Shown here one piece after another: positions 1 through 10,849 of a stretch of 64,000 nt of DNA. The DNA comes from Lunularia cruciata (lineage: Eukaryota > Streptophyta > Marchantiopsida > Lunulariales > Lunulariaceae): assembly GCA_948567375.1 (NCBI GenBank), contig OX419762.1, forward strand, positions 5,028,001 through 5,092,000. The letters run 5' to 3'. The notes beneath the pieces are model-generated. The model was not told the DNA's origin, ran no database searches, and saw only the letters and a list, made by a program, of their open reading frames with translations. Positions within the stretch are counted from its first letter, which is position 1. Every line of letters starts with the position of its first letter. Position numbers and translations under genes: made by a program.

Positions 1-1750
1 TATTACATCATGTCACAAGAAATATCCTACTTAAATCTAAACCAAGCAATCTTCTTCCAACTTCTATACTAAGAGAAATCCGTAAGCTAGGCATGAATGT
101 TTTGAGAATAGGTGAGTGAGTTGTTGGAAGACATGACAAAAGAAGGAGCTATGATCATTGTACCCTTCATGTTGCATTTTTATACATGAATGTACTTTCT
201 CATGGACAAAGAGAAGGTAGAATACCTTAGCCACTTCTACCATCCACCATATTTTAGTGGGCACCCAGACCTACGCAATGAAATAACAAAATACCACAAG
301 GAAAACAAAGAATATGCTTGTACAAAGAAGTTCATACTTGTCAAGGAGACCTGCATTACAATGAATCCTTGCAAGAAAGTGCTCACAACAAGACCAAAAA
401 TTTAGGCCTCCAAGAAATCAAACCAAACTATCCAAACAATCAATGAGTTGTCTAGAAAGAATAAAAGTAGAGGAGCTCCCAAAAATAAAGGAAAAGATGA
501 CACAATAGGCAAGTCAATCAGTTTGCATCACAAACAAGCAATGACCAAGGGAAGGCATCTTTGTTAGACACCACATGACTTGGAAGTGTGATTCCTTAAC
601 CTAGATTTTGTCATCCACACAAAATGACAAGGTGGATATTGGAGATAATAACAATGGAGCACAATTGTTCCCAATACCAAACAGGGATGCAGACATGGGA
701 GTATCTCAGCAAAAGGAAAGGAGAAAAAGGTAAAAGATGAAGCAATATTTATCTCTAAGCTAAAGAAGACACCAACGGAGGTATTAACCTTCATCAACCT
801 CATCTTGAGAACACCCAATAACAAAGTTGGGTCATCAAGAACAAAGCATGATGACAAAACACTACAGAAGGATCAAGAACTAACTAGGGTAGAAAGTCAC
901 CCAAGTACTAAGCCACTCACCAAGGCCGATGTCCTAAAAATGAAAGAGGAAGAGTCCACAAGAGAATGACTACATGATGAATAAACTCTAGAGGAAGATG
1001 ATGATATGACCATAGCCTACAAATAAAGGAAGGAAGACCATCAAGATTAGTCTATGGATGTACAGCTAGACAACAAGAATAGACAAAGAATATCAATGTG
1101 ATTGAGGACATTTTATGCCATATGAAATGTGATAGCAACTTATGCTTGTGGTTGATGGCAATATACACTATCAACATTATTACACCCATGAAGGAGGCCT
1201 TGGAGGAATTCTCGCCACTCTACCTGGAACTCAATCCTACTATTGACAACTTAGCAACACTTGTATGACACTTACATAAGCTCACTAAATCAATGGCAGA
1301 AGATAAGGCACTACTTCATATTGAGGTCAATTGAGTCAAAAAAGAGCTTGAAACAAAAGAAAAGGATTGCAAAGAGAAGGATCACATGCTAGAGACATTT
1401 CAAAAGGAGGAAATAACATGATTAAGTCGTCCTACAATGCCTACAAGCAAACATCACCACCAAACAACAAGCTTGGCACAAAGACCAAATATGTGTATGT
1501 GATAAAGAAGTGATAGCTCTACAAACACAATTGGAAGAGGCCAAAACCAGGATGACTGCAATTGAAGTAAGTTAGATAAATTACAAGGGGCTTATCAAAT
1601 ATTTGTGTGTATAAACTCCACCTGAAGCACCAAAAAGAGAATGAAGACAATTTGACAACCAAGATTCATGATGAGATGAAGCAAGAACTTTATAGTGAGC
1701 ATACAAACCTAGTAAATGAACATAGTTAATTCAAATATCAAATTTATGGG
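1..1750 (+). pseudogene. decayed, probably retroelement-derived coding debris
   Basis: The plus strand shows short reading frames broken by many stops. The longest, at 190-405, is rich in Lys, Tyr and His. Around 1440-1570 one frame reads as a charged heptad-like stretch (IALQTQLEEAKTRMTAIE), which suggests a coiled coil. Lys- and Glu-rich, stop-broken text of the same style recurs at 46-48.2 kb, so this may be the gag-like part of one old element family. I see no RT, integrase or LTR here and cannot name the family. It is not an intact gene. Confidence 0.3.
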
Positions 1751-3485
1751 ATCATCTATAACCTATAGAAAACTATGAGTTTTAATTCTAGGATTTATGG
1801 GAGGCATATGGTTATGAAGCATATATCTAAAAATTTGCTACATGATCTCAATAAAGGAAAAAGAGTACTAAAGTGGATAGTCCATAAATAAAGTTTATTG
1901 GTTGTAATAGGTTTTAACGGGTAGTCTCGTAAATCACAGTTTGGGTTGAAACTTGGGGTCATGGGAGGTTTTACAATTTAATTAATAAGATTCTTCATTA
2001 AAAGTTTTAACGGACATTTTTTCACATGTACATTGTGTTGCAAAGGGGATAAAAAGGGAGTAAAACACTTGCTTGGGACTCAAATTTGAATTAGTGGGAC
2101 TAAAAGAGGAATCCAAATATCTAGCATAAGCAAAGTGCAAGACAAATGATCAATCTCAAGGGATTCAAAGAGAAATTTCAATCCCCATGATGCAATGCAA
2201 AAAGTGATTATTTATGATACTAAGTGAAAAAATTTGTAAGTTTAGATCAAGAGCAAACTTACTCTTGAAAAGATGAACCGTACATCTACTTGGAGAAATT
2301 CATTATATGCAAAATTTTAGAACCATACTTTAAAATTGAAATTGAAGTTTAAGGACCATGGAGTTCATACCCATTGGGATGGTAGATGTTGATCATATTC
2401 CACTTCATCAAGATATAAAGCAACAATGCAATGATATTGCTCTTTCTTGTTGTGCCCATTCCAATTTCTAAATTTCCATAGAGTTGTTCTATTTTCCTTG
2501 AGAAGGTAGGATTTCAAGAACTATTGAAGATTGTTTTCTTTATGCCAACTAGTACTCTATAAGTAAATCAAAAGCTAAATTCAATGCTCCTTGTATTAGT
2601 ATCATGAGCCAAGGAAAATACAATGAGGATCAATCCATAATAGTTTCACATCATATAGTCAAATTCTTAAATTATCTAGAGGATCTAGAGCATTTAAAAC
2701 AAATCCATGATGATAGTAATAAGAAACTCATTCAAAAGAATACAAATTTTAGTTACATGGTCATATTCCTTGTGAGATTTTGTAATGCCTTTTAATAGAG
2801 AGAAATTGAAGAAGAAATAGGCATGTTTCTTGAGGTCCTACAAGGAAGATCAAAACTAGAAGGAGATGTTGATAGATAAATGACTCACAAATAAAGAATT
2901 AAAATGAGGATGTACAATTTTAGAAGACAAACTAAAATATTTTTATCCCCATTATTTCAATATGGTTGTTTTTTTCTATGAGAAGAGCAAATGTTTCACA
3001 CCCCCCTTCCCTTATAAGTTTTGAAATGGAAGTTGAATGAATCTTTTTTGAATTATCAAGCAACAAAGATGAAATGCACAATCACACCCAATGAGAAAGA
3101 GGATGAAATGTGCAAAGAGACTCCCAAGGAGGATGCAAAAGATATGTTAGGAGAAGATACTTTATTGTTTTGAACTTCACAAGCCTTTCTTATGAGGGGA
3201 TCAATTCCAATGACTATTCCAAGTATGCAAGAAGAAAGGCATTTTGAGTTTAGTTCAAGTGACTATGGAGAGTTTGAGTTTAATCCTTGAGAGTATGGAG
3301 GAAGTGAACCATTTATTTTTTGCACAAAGGAGGATTTACAAATTCCAAAGGCACAAAGGAACACAAGAGTAAAAGAGGAGATACCAAGAGCAAAAGGAGA
3401 GATGACAAGTGCATAAGAGGAGATGCTTGCACAAGCCTAAAGAAACAAAGGAGATAAAGATAGCAGAGAATCTTGGGAGCAAGAA
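1751..3485. other. AT-rich stretch, no gene recognised
   Basis: I see only short frames (for example 2604-2795 plus) and AT-rich text. The purine-rich strand between 3330 and 3485 (repeated aggag/aaagg words) leads into the solo LTR that follows. Nothing here supports a functional gene. Confidence 0.4.
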
Positions 3486-3898
3486 TGTAAAAGACCAAAA
3501 CCGAGGAGAGAAATAGGAGAATGGAAACTCACATTGGGACACTTGAATGAGGGAAAACTCCAAATGCCTAGCATGAGCTTCGGCCTTGGTATTTATAGGT
3601 AGCATACAAGACCCTTGAAGCTTCTCAAGAAGCTTCCTTGAGCCGCTTTCTTGGAGTGCAAGCCAAGTTAACTAGGAAGCTTCTCAAGAAGCTTCCTTCT
3701 AGAAGCTACCTACTTGGCGTGCAAGCTAAGCTAGTTAGAAGCTTCCTTCTAGAAGCTACCTGCTTAGGGCGCAAGTTAACTAGTTGGGAAGCTTCCTAAG
3801 AAGCTTCTTAGATGCTTCTAGAATATTCTAGGCTATTTTATCTTATTCTCTACTTTGTAAGCCCGATTAACTTCGTCACTAAACTCCATATTGTTACA
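3486..3898 (-). mobile_element. solo LTR of family 1 (gypsy chromovirus), perfect TSD
   Basis: Read on the minus strand the element starts TGTAACAATATGGAG at 3898 and ends CTTTTACA at 3486, so it has the 5'-TG...CA-3' form. It is 413 bp and aligns along its length with the two LTRs of the chromovirus at 23795-24205 and 29681-30093. It is flanked by AAGAA on both sides (3481-3485 and 3899-3903), a perfect 5-bp target-site duplication, and no internal region is attached, as expected after LTR-LTR recombination. A TATA-like CTATAAATACC (minus strand, about 3590-3600) marks the promoter. The U3 upstream of it is full of GAAGCTTC units. Confidence 0.9.
3617..3828 (-). promoter_or_regulatory. cluster of GAAnnTTC units (heat-shock-element-like) in the U3 of the solo LTR
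   Basis: Eight GAAnnTTC units start at 3617, 3629, 3676, 3688, 3738, 3788, 3800 and 3821. At 3816-3828 they form TTCTAGAATATTC, a perfect alternating three-unit TTCnnGAAnnTTC. Heat-shock factors bind inverted nGAAn pentamers. All units lie within roughly 230 bp upstream of the TATA-like box at 3590-3600. Chance predicts about 0.1 such 8-mer in 413 bp. That it is a functional heat response is inference. Confidence 0.6.
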
Positions 3899-5224
3899 AA
3901 GAAGGTGAACCACACAAGAGGAAGAAATCCTATAAGGAAAATTCAAAAGTCTCACTACTCTAAATAGTTTTGCACAAGATATGACCAATCATACCAAATT
4001 GAAGTTTGAATCATTGAAGGCCAAGGAGAGGTGCAGTTTGGGTGAAATTGATGCTTTGAAGACAATTAAGATCAAAAGCTCTACATGAAGTGAGCGTCAT
4101 AAGAGAGATTGAAGGTTGAAAAATTAAAGTTCAAAGAACTATTCCTAAATCAAGGCAATAACTTCAAATGACACTTGAATTAGCAAAGGTAGTGAAAACT
4201 ACACAAGAAACTAAGAGTATTGTGAGCATCTTTTCTCATATAGATGTTGATGGTACACCTTATAATTTGGTTAGTAATCACCTTATCCTCAACTATTCTA
4301 TTGATTGCAATTTGAGAGGCAAGATGAGAGTGAATCACTCTTTTAAGAAATGTGTTTTCTTTGGTAATGAAGGTATCTAAATTGGTGTGTTCACTCATAT
4401 GGAAAGGCGGATCCACTTGTTTTAGTGCAGGTTTGCTTGTATGTTGCATGGGTATGATTGTGAACTCCAAGAGGTTTCTTGGCATCAATGGCTTTGCTTG
4501 CCAATCTGTCATTTTGTTTGAATGGTTTTGCGTGCCAATTGATGGGTTCATGCACTTAGGTTTGCTCAGAAGATGGGTTCATTCACTAACCAACGGGTTC
4601 AAATTGTATCATTGAGGTTTTTCCTTTTGTATTTTTCCTTTTGCATGAACATGAGATCTACATAAATTAACATTGACAAATAACCATTCATAATTGTGGA
4701 TTCTTAGCAACTATTAGTTCAACTTTGTATAAGTTTAGTCAAGTCTAGAGTGCATTCTTCAAAGTAAACCACATATAAACATGTACAGTTTTAAACTGCC
4801 ATGTTTGAACATCCTTATTAGAGGCGACCTAGATGACTAATATTAACCATAAACTTTTCAATAAATTGTCAAGTTCAAACCAAACTGCTCACATAACAAC
4901 TGACCAATGTGTTATTCTTGTGGAATTCAGTCTTGGTAGAGAAGAGGGTCAATTCTTGCACATCATGTATAGGTGATGGATGTCTTGGTTGTTGTCATGT
5001 AAGCATATCACTCATCCAAAATAAGTGAGTTTCTGCACAAATAGATCCACCAAGTTTGAGTGCATTCCATGCACCTTTGGTTAGTTCATCTTGGCTGAAA
5101 ATAAATCTCACCTTATGAAATAAAATTATCAATAGGAACCTCCAAAGCTTGTGAATGTTTCCAATGTCTCTTTGAGTTTGTGATGATGAGTCCCATTCCA
5201 TTTGTTCCTTGCATAAAGTATCAT
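3899..5224. other. no gene recognised
   Basis: The window continues with unassigned AT-rich sequence. Overlapping frames of 70-123 codons at 4168-4615 are on both strands and have no family signature, so I treat them as chance. Nothing else is visible. Confidence 0.35.
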
Positions 5225-5494
5225 CTGACTACTGATAAATAATCCAAAACAATCCAAATCCAAATTATCACTTGAATTGAATTCTTTTCCTCAAATAGCC
5301 CCTCTTATGTGTAAATTTCCATCACTTGAGATGTGCGGATAAATCTCAACCACTTGGAAATCTGACTACTGACAAATAATCCAAAACAATCCAAATCCAA
5401 ATCATCACTTGAATTGAATTCTTTTCCTCAAATAGCCCCTCTTATGTGTAAATTTCCATCACTTGAGAGATGCGGATAAATCTCAACCACTTGG
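5225..5494. repeat. tandem duplication, 135-bp period
   Basis: Positions 5225-5359 and 5360-5494 are nearly identical head-to-tail copies; both begin ATCTGACTACTGA and end in CCACTTGG. Only a few substitutions separate them, so this is a comparatively recent local duplication. No coding content is evident. Confidence 0.9.
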
Positions 5495-6560
5495 AAAGCC
5501 TCTAAGTAACATCCATGTCATTTTCTTTTTCAATTCCAGTCTCGTATATCCAAATCTAAAGAATCCACCCACTCATCATATTTCAATACTATTTTCAAAG
5601 TCTGCGACCTGAACGTATATTTTTTCAATTCTTTCTTGAGCAGGGTCCGCAAACTATGATGAAGCATTATGGATTTTTGATTCAAAGAAACTCATTTTAG
5701 AAAGTACTATTAAAATTGTTTACCCGGGTTATTGTCAAACAGGACAGGAAATAAGGGATCGGGGGATATGATCTCCACAAGATATAGAAGATCAGGGTCA
5801 TGAAGTTTGAAGAGGAAAGGCAACGAGTTCAAATGCTTTGATATTTTGAATCGTGATACGTATCAACTTTAATTTAAAGCAGGTGTAATTAATTCTTACG
5901 TAACGTCCCGCAAACCCTCACAAGCCCGTTACGATGTACGGGTCACGAAACAGGCGACCCTTAGCAAGTTTACGACTATGGGCCGTAGCCCGTAAATTCA
6001 CAAATAACGTCCGCCCATGCCCCGTAAAACTTTACATAATTTCTCATAAAATTCCTTTATGAGAAATCCCCTAATTTGCCGTTCCCGGACATAATTTGTG
6101 TACCCCCTTGCACCCTACCCTTAAGAAATCCCAACGATACCCGTCAAATATTTTACGAGAAATGGGAAGTCCATTATTGAAACGCCTTAATGCTTTGTGT
6201 TACTAGGAACGATCTATTTTAGTGAACTCAAGAGAGCGTCCTTCGCATAAAAGTTTTGCCACGAACAGGAAAAAATTTCTACATAGTAGTATAATAGTAT
6301 GGCCTCCGTAATTATACAACTGTTGGTCTGCCGCCTTCTCCTCCCTATCTCCCGTGGGAAAAAGTCTGCAGGATTCTACCAGAAAAGAGAAACCTGTTCC
6401 GAATGTAAACTTTCCATTGCTAGCATCACTTCGTCTCAAAGAAAGTGGAGACCCAAAAAGTGGTAAGTAATGCTTGACCTCCCAGGCAAGGGCGGATATG
6501 CGTTGTTCGGTATAAGCCAACACACTTTGAGGTTCCCCCGGAAGTTAGTTCGAGGATTCG
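5495..6560. other. GC-richer unique sequence, no gene recognised
   Basis: Base composition rises relative to the flanks (for example at 5890-6020, with repeated CCCGTAA-type words). A minus-strand frame at 6203-6523 (106 codons) is open but has no motif I recognise, no visible splice context and no homologous neighbour. I leave it unnamed. Confidence 0.3.
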
Positions 6561-7450
6561 AGGAAATCATATGAGCCTCGTGTTAAAATACACAAACGTG
6601 TTTACCTCCCACTTTAAGATTGTGGCAATCGCAAGACTCCTCCCTGTGGGCTACAAAGGGATTCAACCAAATATCTTCGACAGTCATCTAGGTGAGAGCT
6701 GAAAAGTTGGTGTATCTATAATCACAATCAAATAAAGACAGCGCCTTCTCCTAATTCTGGAAGAGAGAGGATGAAGCATTATCACATGCTCATTTCTTGA
6801 TCCCATTTCAATCGAGCTGCTCAGTACATGTTGTAGAATTCTTGTTCTGCCACCGCATGCCAACTCTCGCAGCCAAGGACGGGTGCTTATTTTCTTGTCA
6901 TATTATCACAATAGAGATAAAATGAGAAGGGAGCATATCAGCCAGACTCTCTGAGAGGGAGCAGTGAAGAAATCTGAAGGTAGTTTGAGGACACCACCAT
7001 ATGAGCATCGTGTCAAAAAGCATAAACGTAGTTACCTCCACTTTAAGATTATGGCAATCGCAACTGAAAAGATGATGTATTCGGAATCACAATCGAATGA
7101 AGACAGCGCCTTCTCCTAATTCTGGGAGAGAGAGAATGAGAGCCTCATCACATGCTCCGTTCTTGATCCCACTTCAATCGACCTGCTTAGTACACGTTGT
7201 AAAATTCTTATTCTGCCACCGCGTACTAACTCTCGCAGCTTTGCTCTAATTGAAACAAGAAGGAGGGGTGCTTATTTTCTTGTCATATTACTATAATAGA
7301 GCTCGAATGAGAATGGAGCCTATTAGCCAGACTCTGTGAAAGGGGGAAGTAAACAAATCTGAAGATACTGTAGTTTGAGGACACCACCATATGAGCATCG
7401 TGCCAAAAGCAGAAACGTAGTTACCTCCACTTTAAGATTATGGCAATCTC
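6560..7450. repeat. imperfect tandem repeat, about 390-430 bp, nearly three units
   Basis: A block with CATATGAGC(A/C)TCGTG, then TTACCTCC and CTTTAAGATTATGGCAATC, occurs at about 6568, 6998 and 7388. A second block, GACAGCGCCTTCTCCTAATT, occurs at about 6737 and 7102. A third block, AGCCAGACTCT, occurs near 6940 and 7330. The blocks keep their order, so this is a diverged tandem array with a unit near 400 bp. I see no coding frame running across units. Confidence 0.8.
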
Positions 7451-7812
7451 AAGACTGCTCCTTGCAGGCTAAAACGAGATTTGACCAAATACCTCCGAAA
7501 GGGACCATTGAAGAAATCTTACATGGGTCGAAGTTACCGGTCATGCTCTAATGAATTGTCTGACCCTACAAATATTTTTGGACTTATAAATGGAGTGGTG
7601 GAGCACGTTGTCCTCTCATTATCCATGATAGAACGTATCAAATATTGACATATATCAAGCACGCAAGAACATCTCGAAGCTAAATACAAAATGGTGACCA
7701 AAACACATTCTTCAGGTTAAGTTGATTTGAGTTAAGCACCTGGCTAAGAACATGAGACGCAAGAGACCTCTGATGGGCGGCAGCCCAAGTCATAGAGCAA
7801 AGAAGAAAATCC
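7451..7812. other. no gene recognised, left flank of LINE copy A
   Basis: This unassigned sequence lies between the tandem array and the 3' tail of LINE copy A. No target duplication could be identified by eye at this junction. Confidence 0.3.
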
Positions 7813-7910
7813 AAAAAGGCGACCACATAGAACACAAGAAGAAGGATGGGAAGACCCCATCAAGCCGTACAAGGGAGAGACAAAAAGAGGTAGAATGGGG
7901 TTAGGCCCCA
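7813..7910 (-). repeat. LINE 3' tail with two hairpins (copy 1)
   Basis: On the minus strand the tail reads GGGGCCTAACCCC, then a T/C-rich tract (TTTTTGTCTCTCCC), CTTGTACGGCTTGATGGGGTC, CCCATCCTTCTT and finally GGTCGCCTTTTT. GATGGG/CCCATC can form a 6-bp stem around a 5-nt loop, and GGGG/CCCC forms a second stem. This is the best-preserved example of the tail shared by every copy in the window. Confidence 0.85.
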
Positions 7911-9285
7911 ATAGTATCAATAGGAGAAATCTGCCCTACGGCACCTGAGATATCAGAGCTATGCAAGTTGTAAGGTCTACAAACTATTGGAGCATCCAAA
8001 GAAGAATCACCTAGAGTGATTGCTCTCCTATGGGTTGCACCCGCCAATGCTCTAGGTAGAGCCATTGACACACATTGTCTAAAGTATGCTACAAAGTATG
8101 AGAGTGAGAGTGGTACCCCTTGGTGATCACCTCTAGTGCACTCCTTGACAAATATGACACCATGTACATTGTTCCATATAACTCCAAGACTAGAGAAACA
8201 AAGAGGTGACCTTGTTGCATACTCCTATACTTGGGGATCTTGCGTGTTGCTGCTCTGCTCGCCCCCCATCCAAGAGGATGAGTAATCACTCCCTCCAAAA
8301 CTACATCATGCATAGGATCTATAACCACAACATCCACCAATATCACTTGATCATCTTGGACCAAGTATAAATATGCTCTAACAAATGTTGTTTACAAAGA
8401 ATATGAATGCTCCTCCAAGCAAGGTATCCACTCTCTCATGCCATAGCAAACACTATATCTATGATGGCATCATAGGTAGCTATCCTCTATCTTCCATAAG
8501 GAAAATGTGTCATATGGACCATTGATGCATCTTGTGTAGAACCACACTCCCAAGTGAGTAACAAAGATGCAAACGAGTGGACCAAACCCAGACAGATCCT
8601 CATCGTTATAGAAAAAGTGGCGGGTGCACGTTGGATGCCCTAATACATGGTCAAGCTAAGATCCAAGAGCTGCACCCTTGCCAGAGCAAGAGAAAAAACG
8701 TGCTCTAGTGGCCCGAGGAATGGACAAGTCAACTAAGAGAGAATGTAGCATATGTTAACATTGTCGCTCCATCAAGGAAGATTGCAAACCTCTTGTCCAA
8801 TCTGATGATAGTGAAGCAAAAGAAGGAAGGTCTTCCTGTGCTCATGGATATGGAACATCTCTCATTTGCCACAATAACACTTGGAGAGAAAAGGATCCCT
8901 CCTCCACCTTGGCCACATAAATTTCCGAAACTGGCCTATCAGCAAGCACAAAACAAGAAGAAAATAGGGGTGTTGAGAGAGCACAAGTACACAAAAATGC
9001 TATAGGTGTCATCTCCTCCATAAATAATAGACTTACCCCTCCTCACTAGATTGGGAGAGATGCCTACTTATACCCCCACACACACACTCAAAGATTACTA
9101 TAATTCTCTTATCAAAAGCTCTCAAACGCAATATAGAAATACGGTGAGGGGGTGTAGGTCGACAGACAATATTAGAGTAGAGTATACCAAATGTCATCTA
9201 CAGACCTCCTAGTAGAAGAAGATCATACACATGGAAATATCCTCTGCAAAAGCAAATATCTAAGAAACATGTGATAAAATCTTAG

Positions 9286-9329
9286 CACTACAAGAAAATG
9301 AAAATTGGCACTACAAGAAAATGAAAATT
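9286..9329 (+). repeat. two tandem CACTACAAGAAAATG words inside LINE A
   Basis: The 21-bp word beginning CACTACAAGAAAATG occurs at 9286-9306 and again at 9309-9329. CACTACAAGAAAA is the usual terminal sequence of plant CACTA (En/Spm-type) transposons. Copy B has an unrelated segment of about 30 bp at this point, so the word pair looks inserted. I found no convincing opposite terminus or 3-bp target duplication, so a full CACTA element is not claimed. Confidence 0.45.
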
Positions 9330-10425
9330 ATCTATAATGTGACACACCCTATAGAAACTCAAGGTGGGGAGGCAAACAAGAAGGAAACAAGATTGCACAA
9401 ATAGAGGTAAATGAAACATAAATAGAGGGACAGCCCACCCGATTGGCCCACCTACCTGTAGGAACCAAATCCGTTGATTCCTAAGTTGTGGAAGAAATAT
9501 CTATATTTGCCTTTTGATGTACAATGATGGCGCGTATCTCGATCGTCCAGGTCTCTGGCGCACCATGTAATCGCAGAGACCTCATGCTTCGGTTCGCCTG
9601 GATGGGCCTTACGTACAATCGGATCTACGAAAAGGTTCAATGATCGCCTCGCAGACAGTTTCGAATTCCGGAGCTGCGTATATGCCAAATCGAGTGTTTC
9701 ATACCGGACCTATAACCGTATCAATCATGCATATGAATCTATCCTTTGGATGGCTTGCCAAGGCCGATTCGGACCTAGTGTTTGTTCTTCAGTTACAGTA
9801 CCGGGAGATTGTTCAACTGAATGAGCGATACGTGTGCCCTAACTTGCGCTCCATCAACCTATGCAGCTGGTTTGGATGAAGTGGCTCTGCCAAATCAGCT
9901 TGTCCTAACCTTTGCTCCAGAGCCCGCAGACCTAGTTTCTCGCCCGTACCTCAAGCCAGCCGCCTTGTAGATCCTCCTCGAAGGTCCAAGTTCGTCGAAC
10001 TTCGTCCGGACCAAAAATTCTACAAGCAGATCGAAAGGATGAAAGCTGCCCAGCCGAATCCAAATAGTCCACGTGTTGAGATCATGAATCCATGTCTTGC
10101 TGCTCGTGGCAGTCAACTTGGCCGGTCGGATAAAGACCACCAGGAAGTCAGTCCGAATATACTTGGTTTTCTGCCCTACAAGTTTGAACCGTCCCTCGAG
10201 TGGAACGCGATAGACGCGGCACACAGTGGAAAGTTTACGACAGGGAGATGGGTGATTGACAGTCAGAGAAGGAAAACATGCCCCCTCACAAAATAACCCT
10301 CCTCACTTTAAAACTGTAGCCGAGGAGACATTACTCGAGTTCACGCAACTCCGTCCGGCCGACAGACTACAGTGCTGGTACTGATATTTTCCTTCATTTC
10401 AATTCCAACTGTTAAGGGCATGTGT

Positions 10426-10450
10426 TTTCCCATATTAATAATATGGGAAA
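10426..10450. repeat. 25-bp near-perfect palindrome
   Basis: TTTCCCATATTA, one A, then TAATATGGGAAA form a 12-bp perfect inverted repeat around a single central base. It could be a cruciform or a dyad binding site. No transcript is visible beside it, and it has no T-run typical of a terminator. Confidence 0.7.
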
Positions 10451-10749
10451 GCATTGTTGATATTATTGATATAGGAGCGTTGGTATGCTTGGTAGATCAC
10501 ACTGCTTAAGCAGGGAAGATTTATAGTTTGTCCTAAGATGATCAAGTGACAATAATTAATATTGCGGTTATGGAACTTGCAAAAGAGGTAATGTCGGTTT
10601 GAAGATAAGTGTGCAAGGCAAAATCTCCACTGTAGAGGTATGCAATGAGATCACTTCTTTATTCCTCTAGCTTTGGAGTGATATGGAGTATCTAAGCAAT
10701 GTTTGACATATTAGTCAAGGAATATATGAATGCATATCTTTCTAAGGAG

Positions 10750-10781
10750 AAAAAGACGACCACATAGAATACAAGAAGAAC
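10750..10781 (-). repeat. LINE 3' tail fragment (copy 2), outermost 30 bp only
   Basis: AAAAAGACGACCACATAG followed by AATACAAGAAG corresponds to the last 30 bases of the LINE tail on the minus strand. The hairpin part is absent. It is either an extremely 5'-truncated insertion or a remnant. Confidence 0.6.
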
Positions 10782-10849
10782 ATTTAGGAATATTATTCTA
10801 AACATTCTGAACATTTAAGGATATTATTTTCATTCTCATATTTTACAAT

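Larger units (their letters stand above)
7813..9375 (-). mobile_element. LINE-like element copy A, 5'-truncated, 3' part only
   Basis: Sense is the minus strand. The copy ends at its left side with the family 3' tail (7813-7910). Reading upstream on the minus strand come a decayed endonuclease-like region (8089-8364: 'VILVDVVVIDP', 'HPLGW', 'KIPKYRSMQQG'), a finger-like region (about 8400-8620) and thumb/linker sequence. It aligns over its length with copies B (22123) and C (32351). The first Asp of the expected endonuclease motif has become Tyr (RAYLYLVQDD), and stops and frameshifts interrupt the frame, so the copy is dead. The match to B continues past 9290 to about 9375 apart from a 43-bp insert-like segment at 9286-9329. 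Confidence 0.75.
9376..10849. other. GC-richer unidentified sequence, possibly decayed coding
   Basis: GC is higher than in the flanks between about 9450 and 10400. A plus frame is open from about 9880 to 10296 (part of it 10039-10296), and a 109-codon minus frame overlaps it at 9895-10224. Two overlapping long frames are what raised GC tends to produce, and neither shows a motif I know. The stretch also contains a perfect 25-bp palindrome (10426-10450) and a 32-bp LINE-tail fragment (10750-10781). Confidence 0.3.

Noticed and set aside
5890-6020. CCCGTAA-type repeated words as telomere-like repeat
   Set aside because: The plant telomere unit CCCTAAA is not present in tandem; the words are irregularly spaced.
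6203-6523. A 106-codon minus frame as a gene
   Set aside because: No recognisable domain and no supporting exons; kept only as a remark in the regional entry.
7813-7883. The recurrent GATGGG...CCCATC motif as a self-cleaving (hammerhead) ribozyme
   Set aside because: The conserved CUGAUGA and GAAA core of hammerheads is absent; a LINE tail fits all copies.
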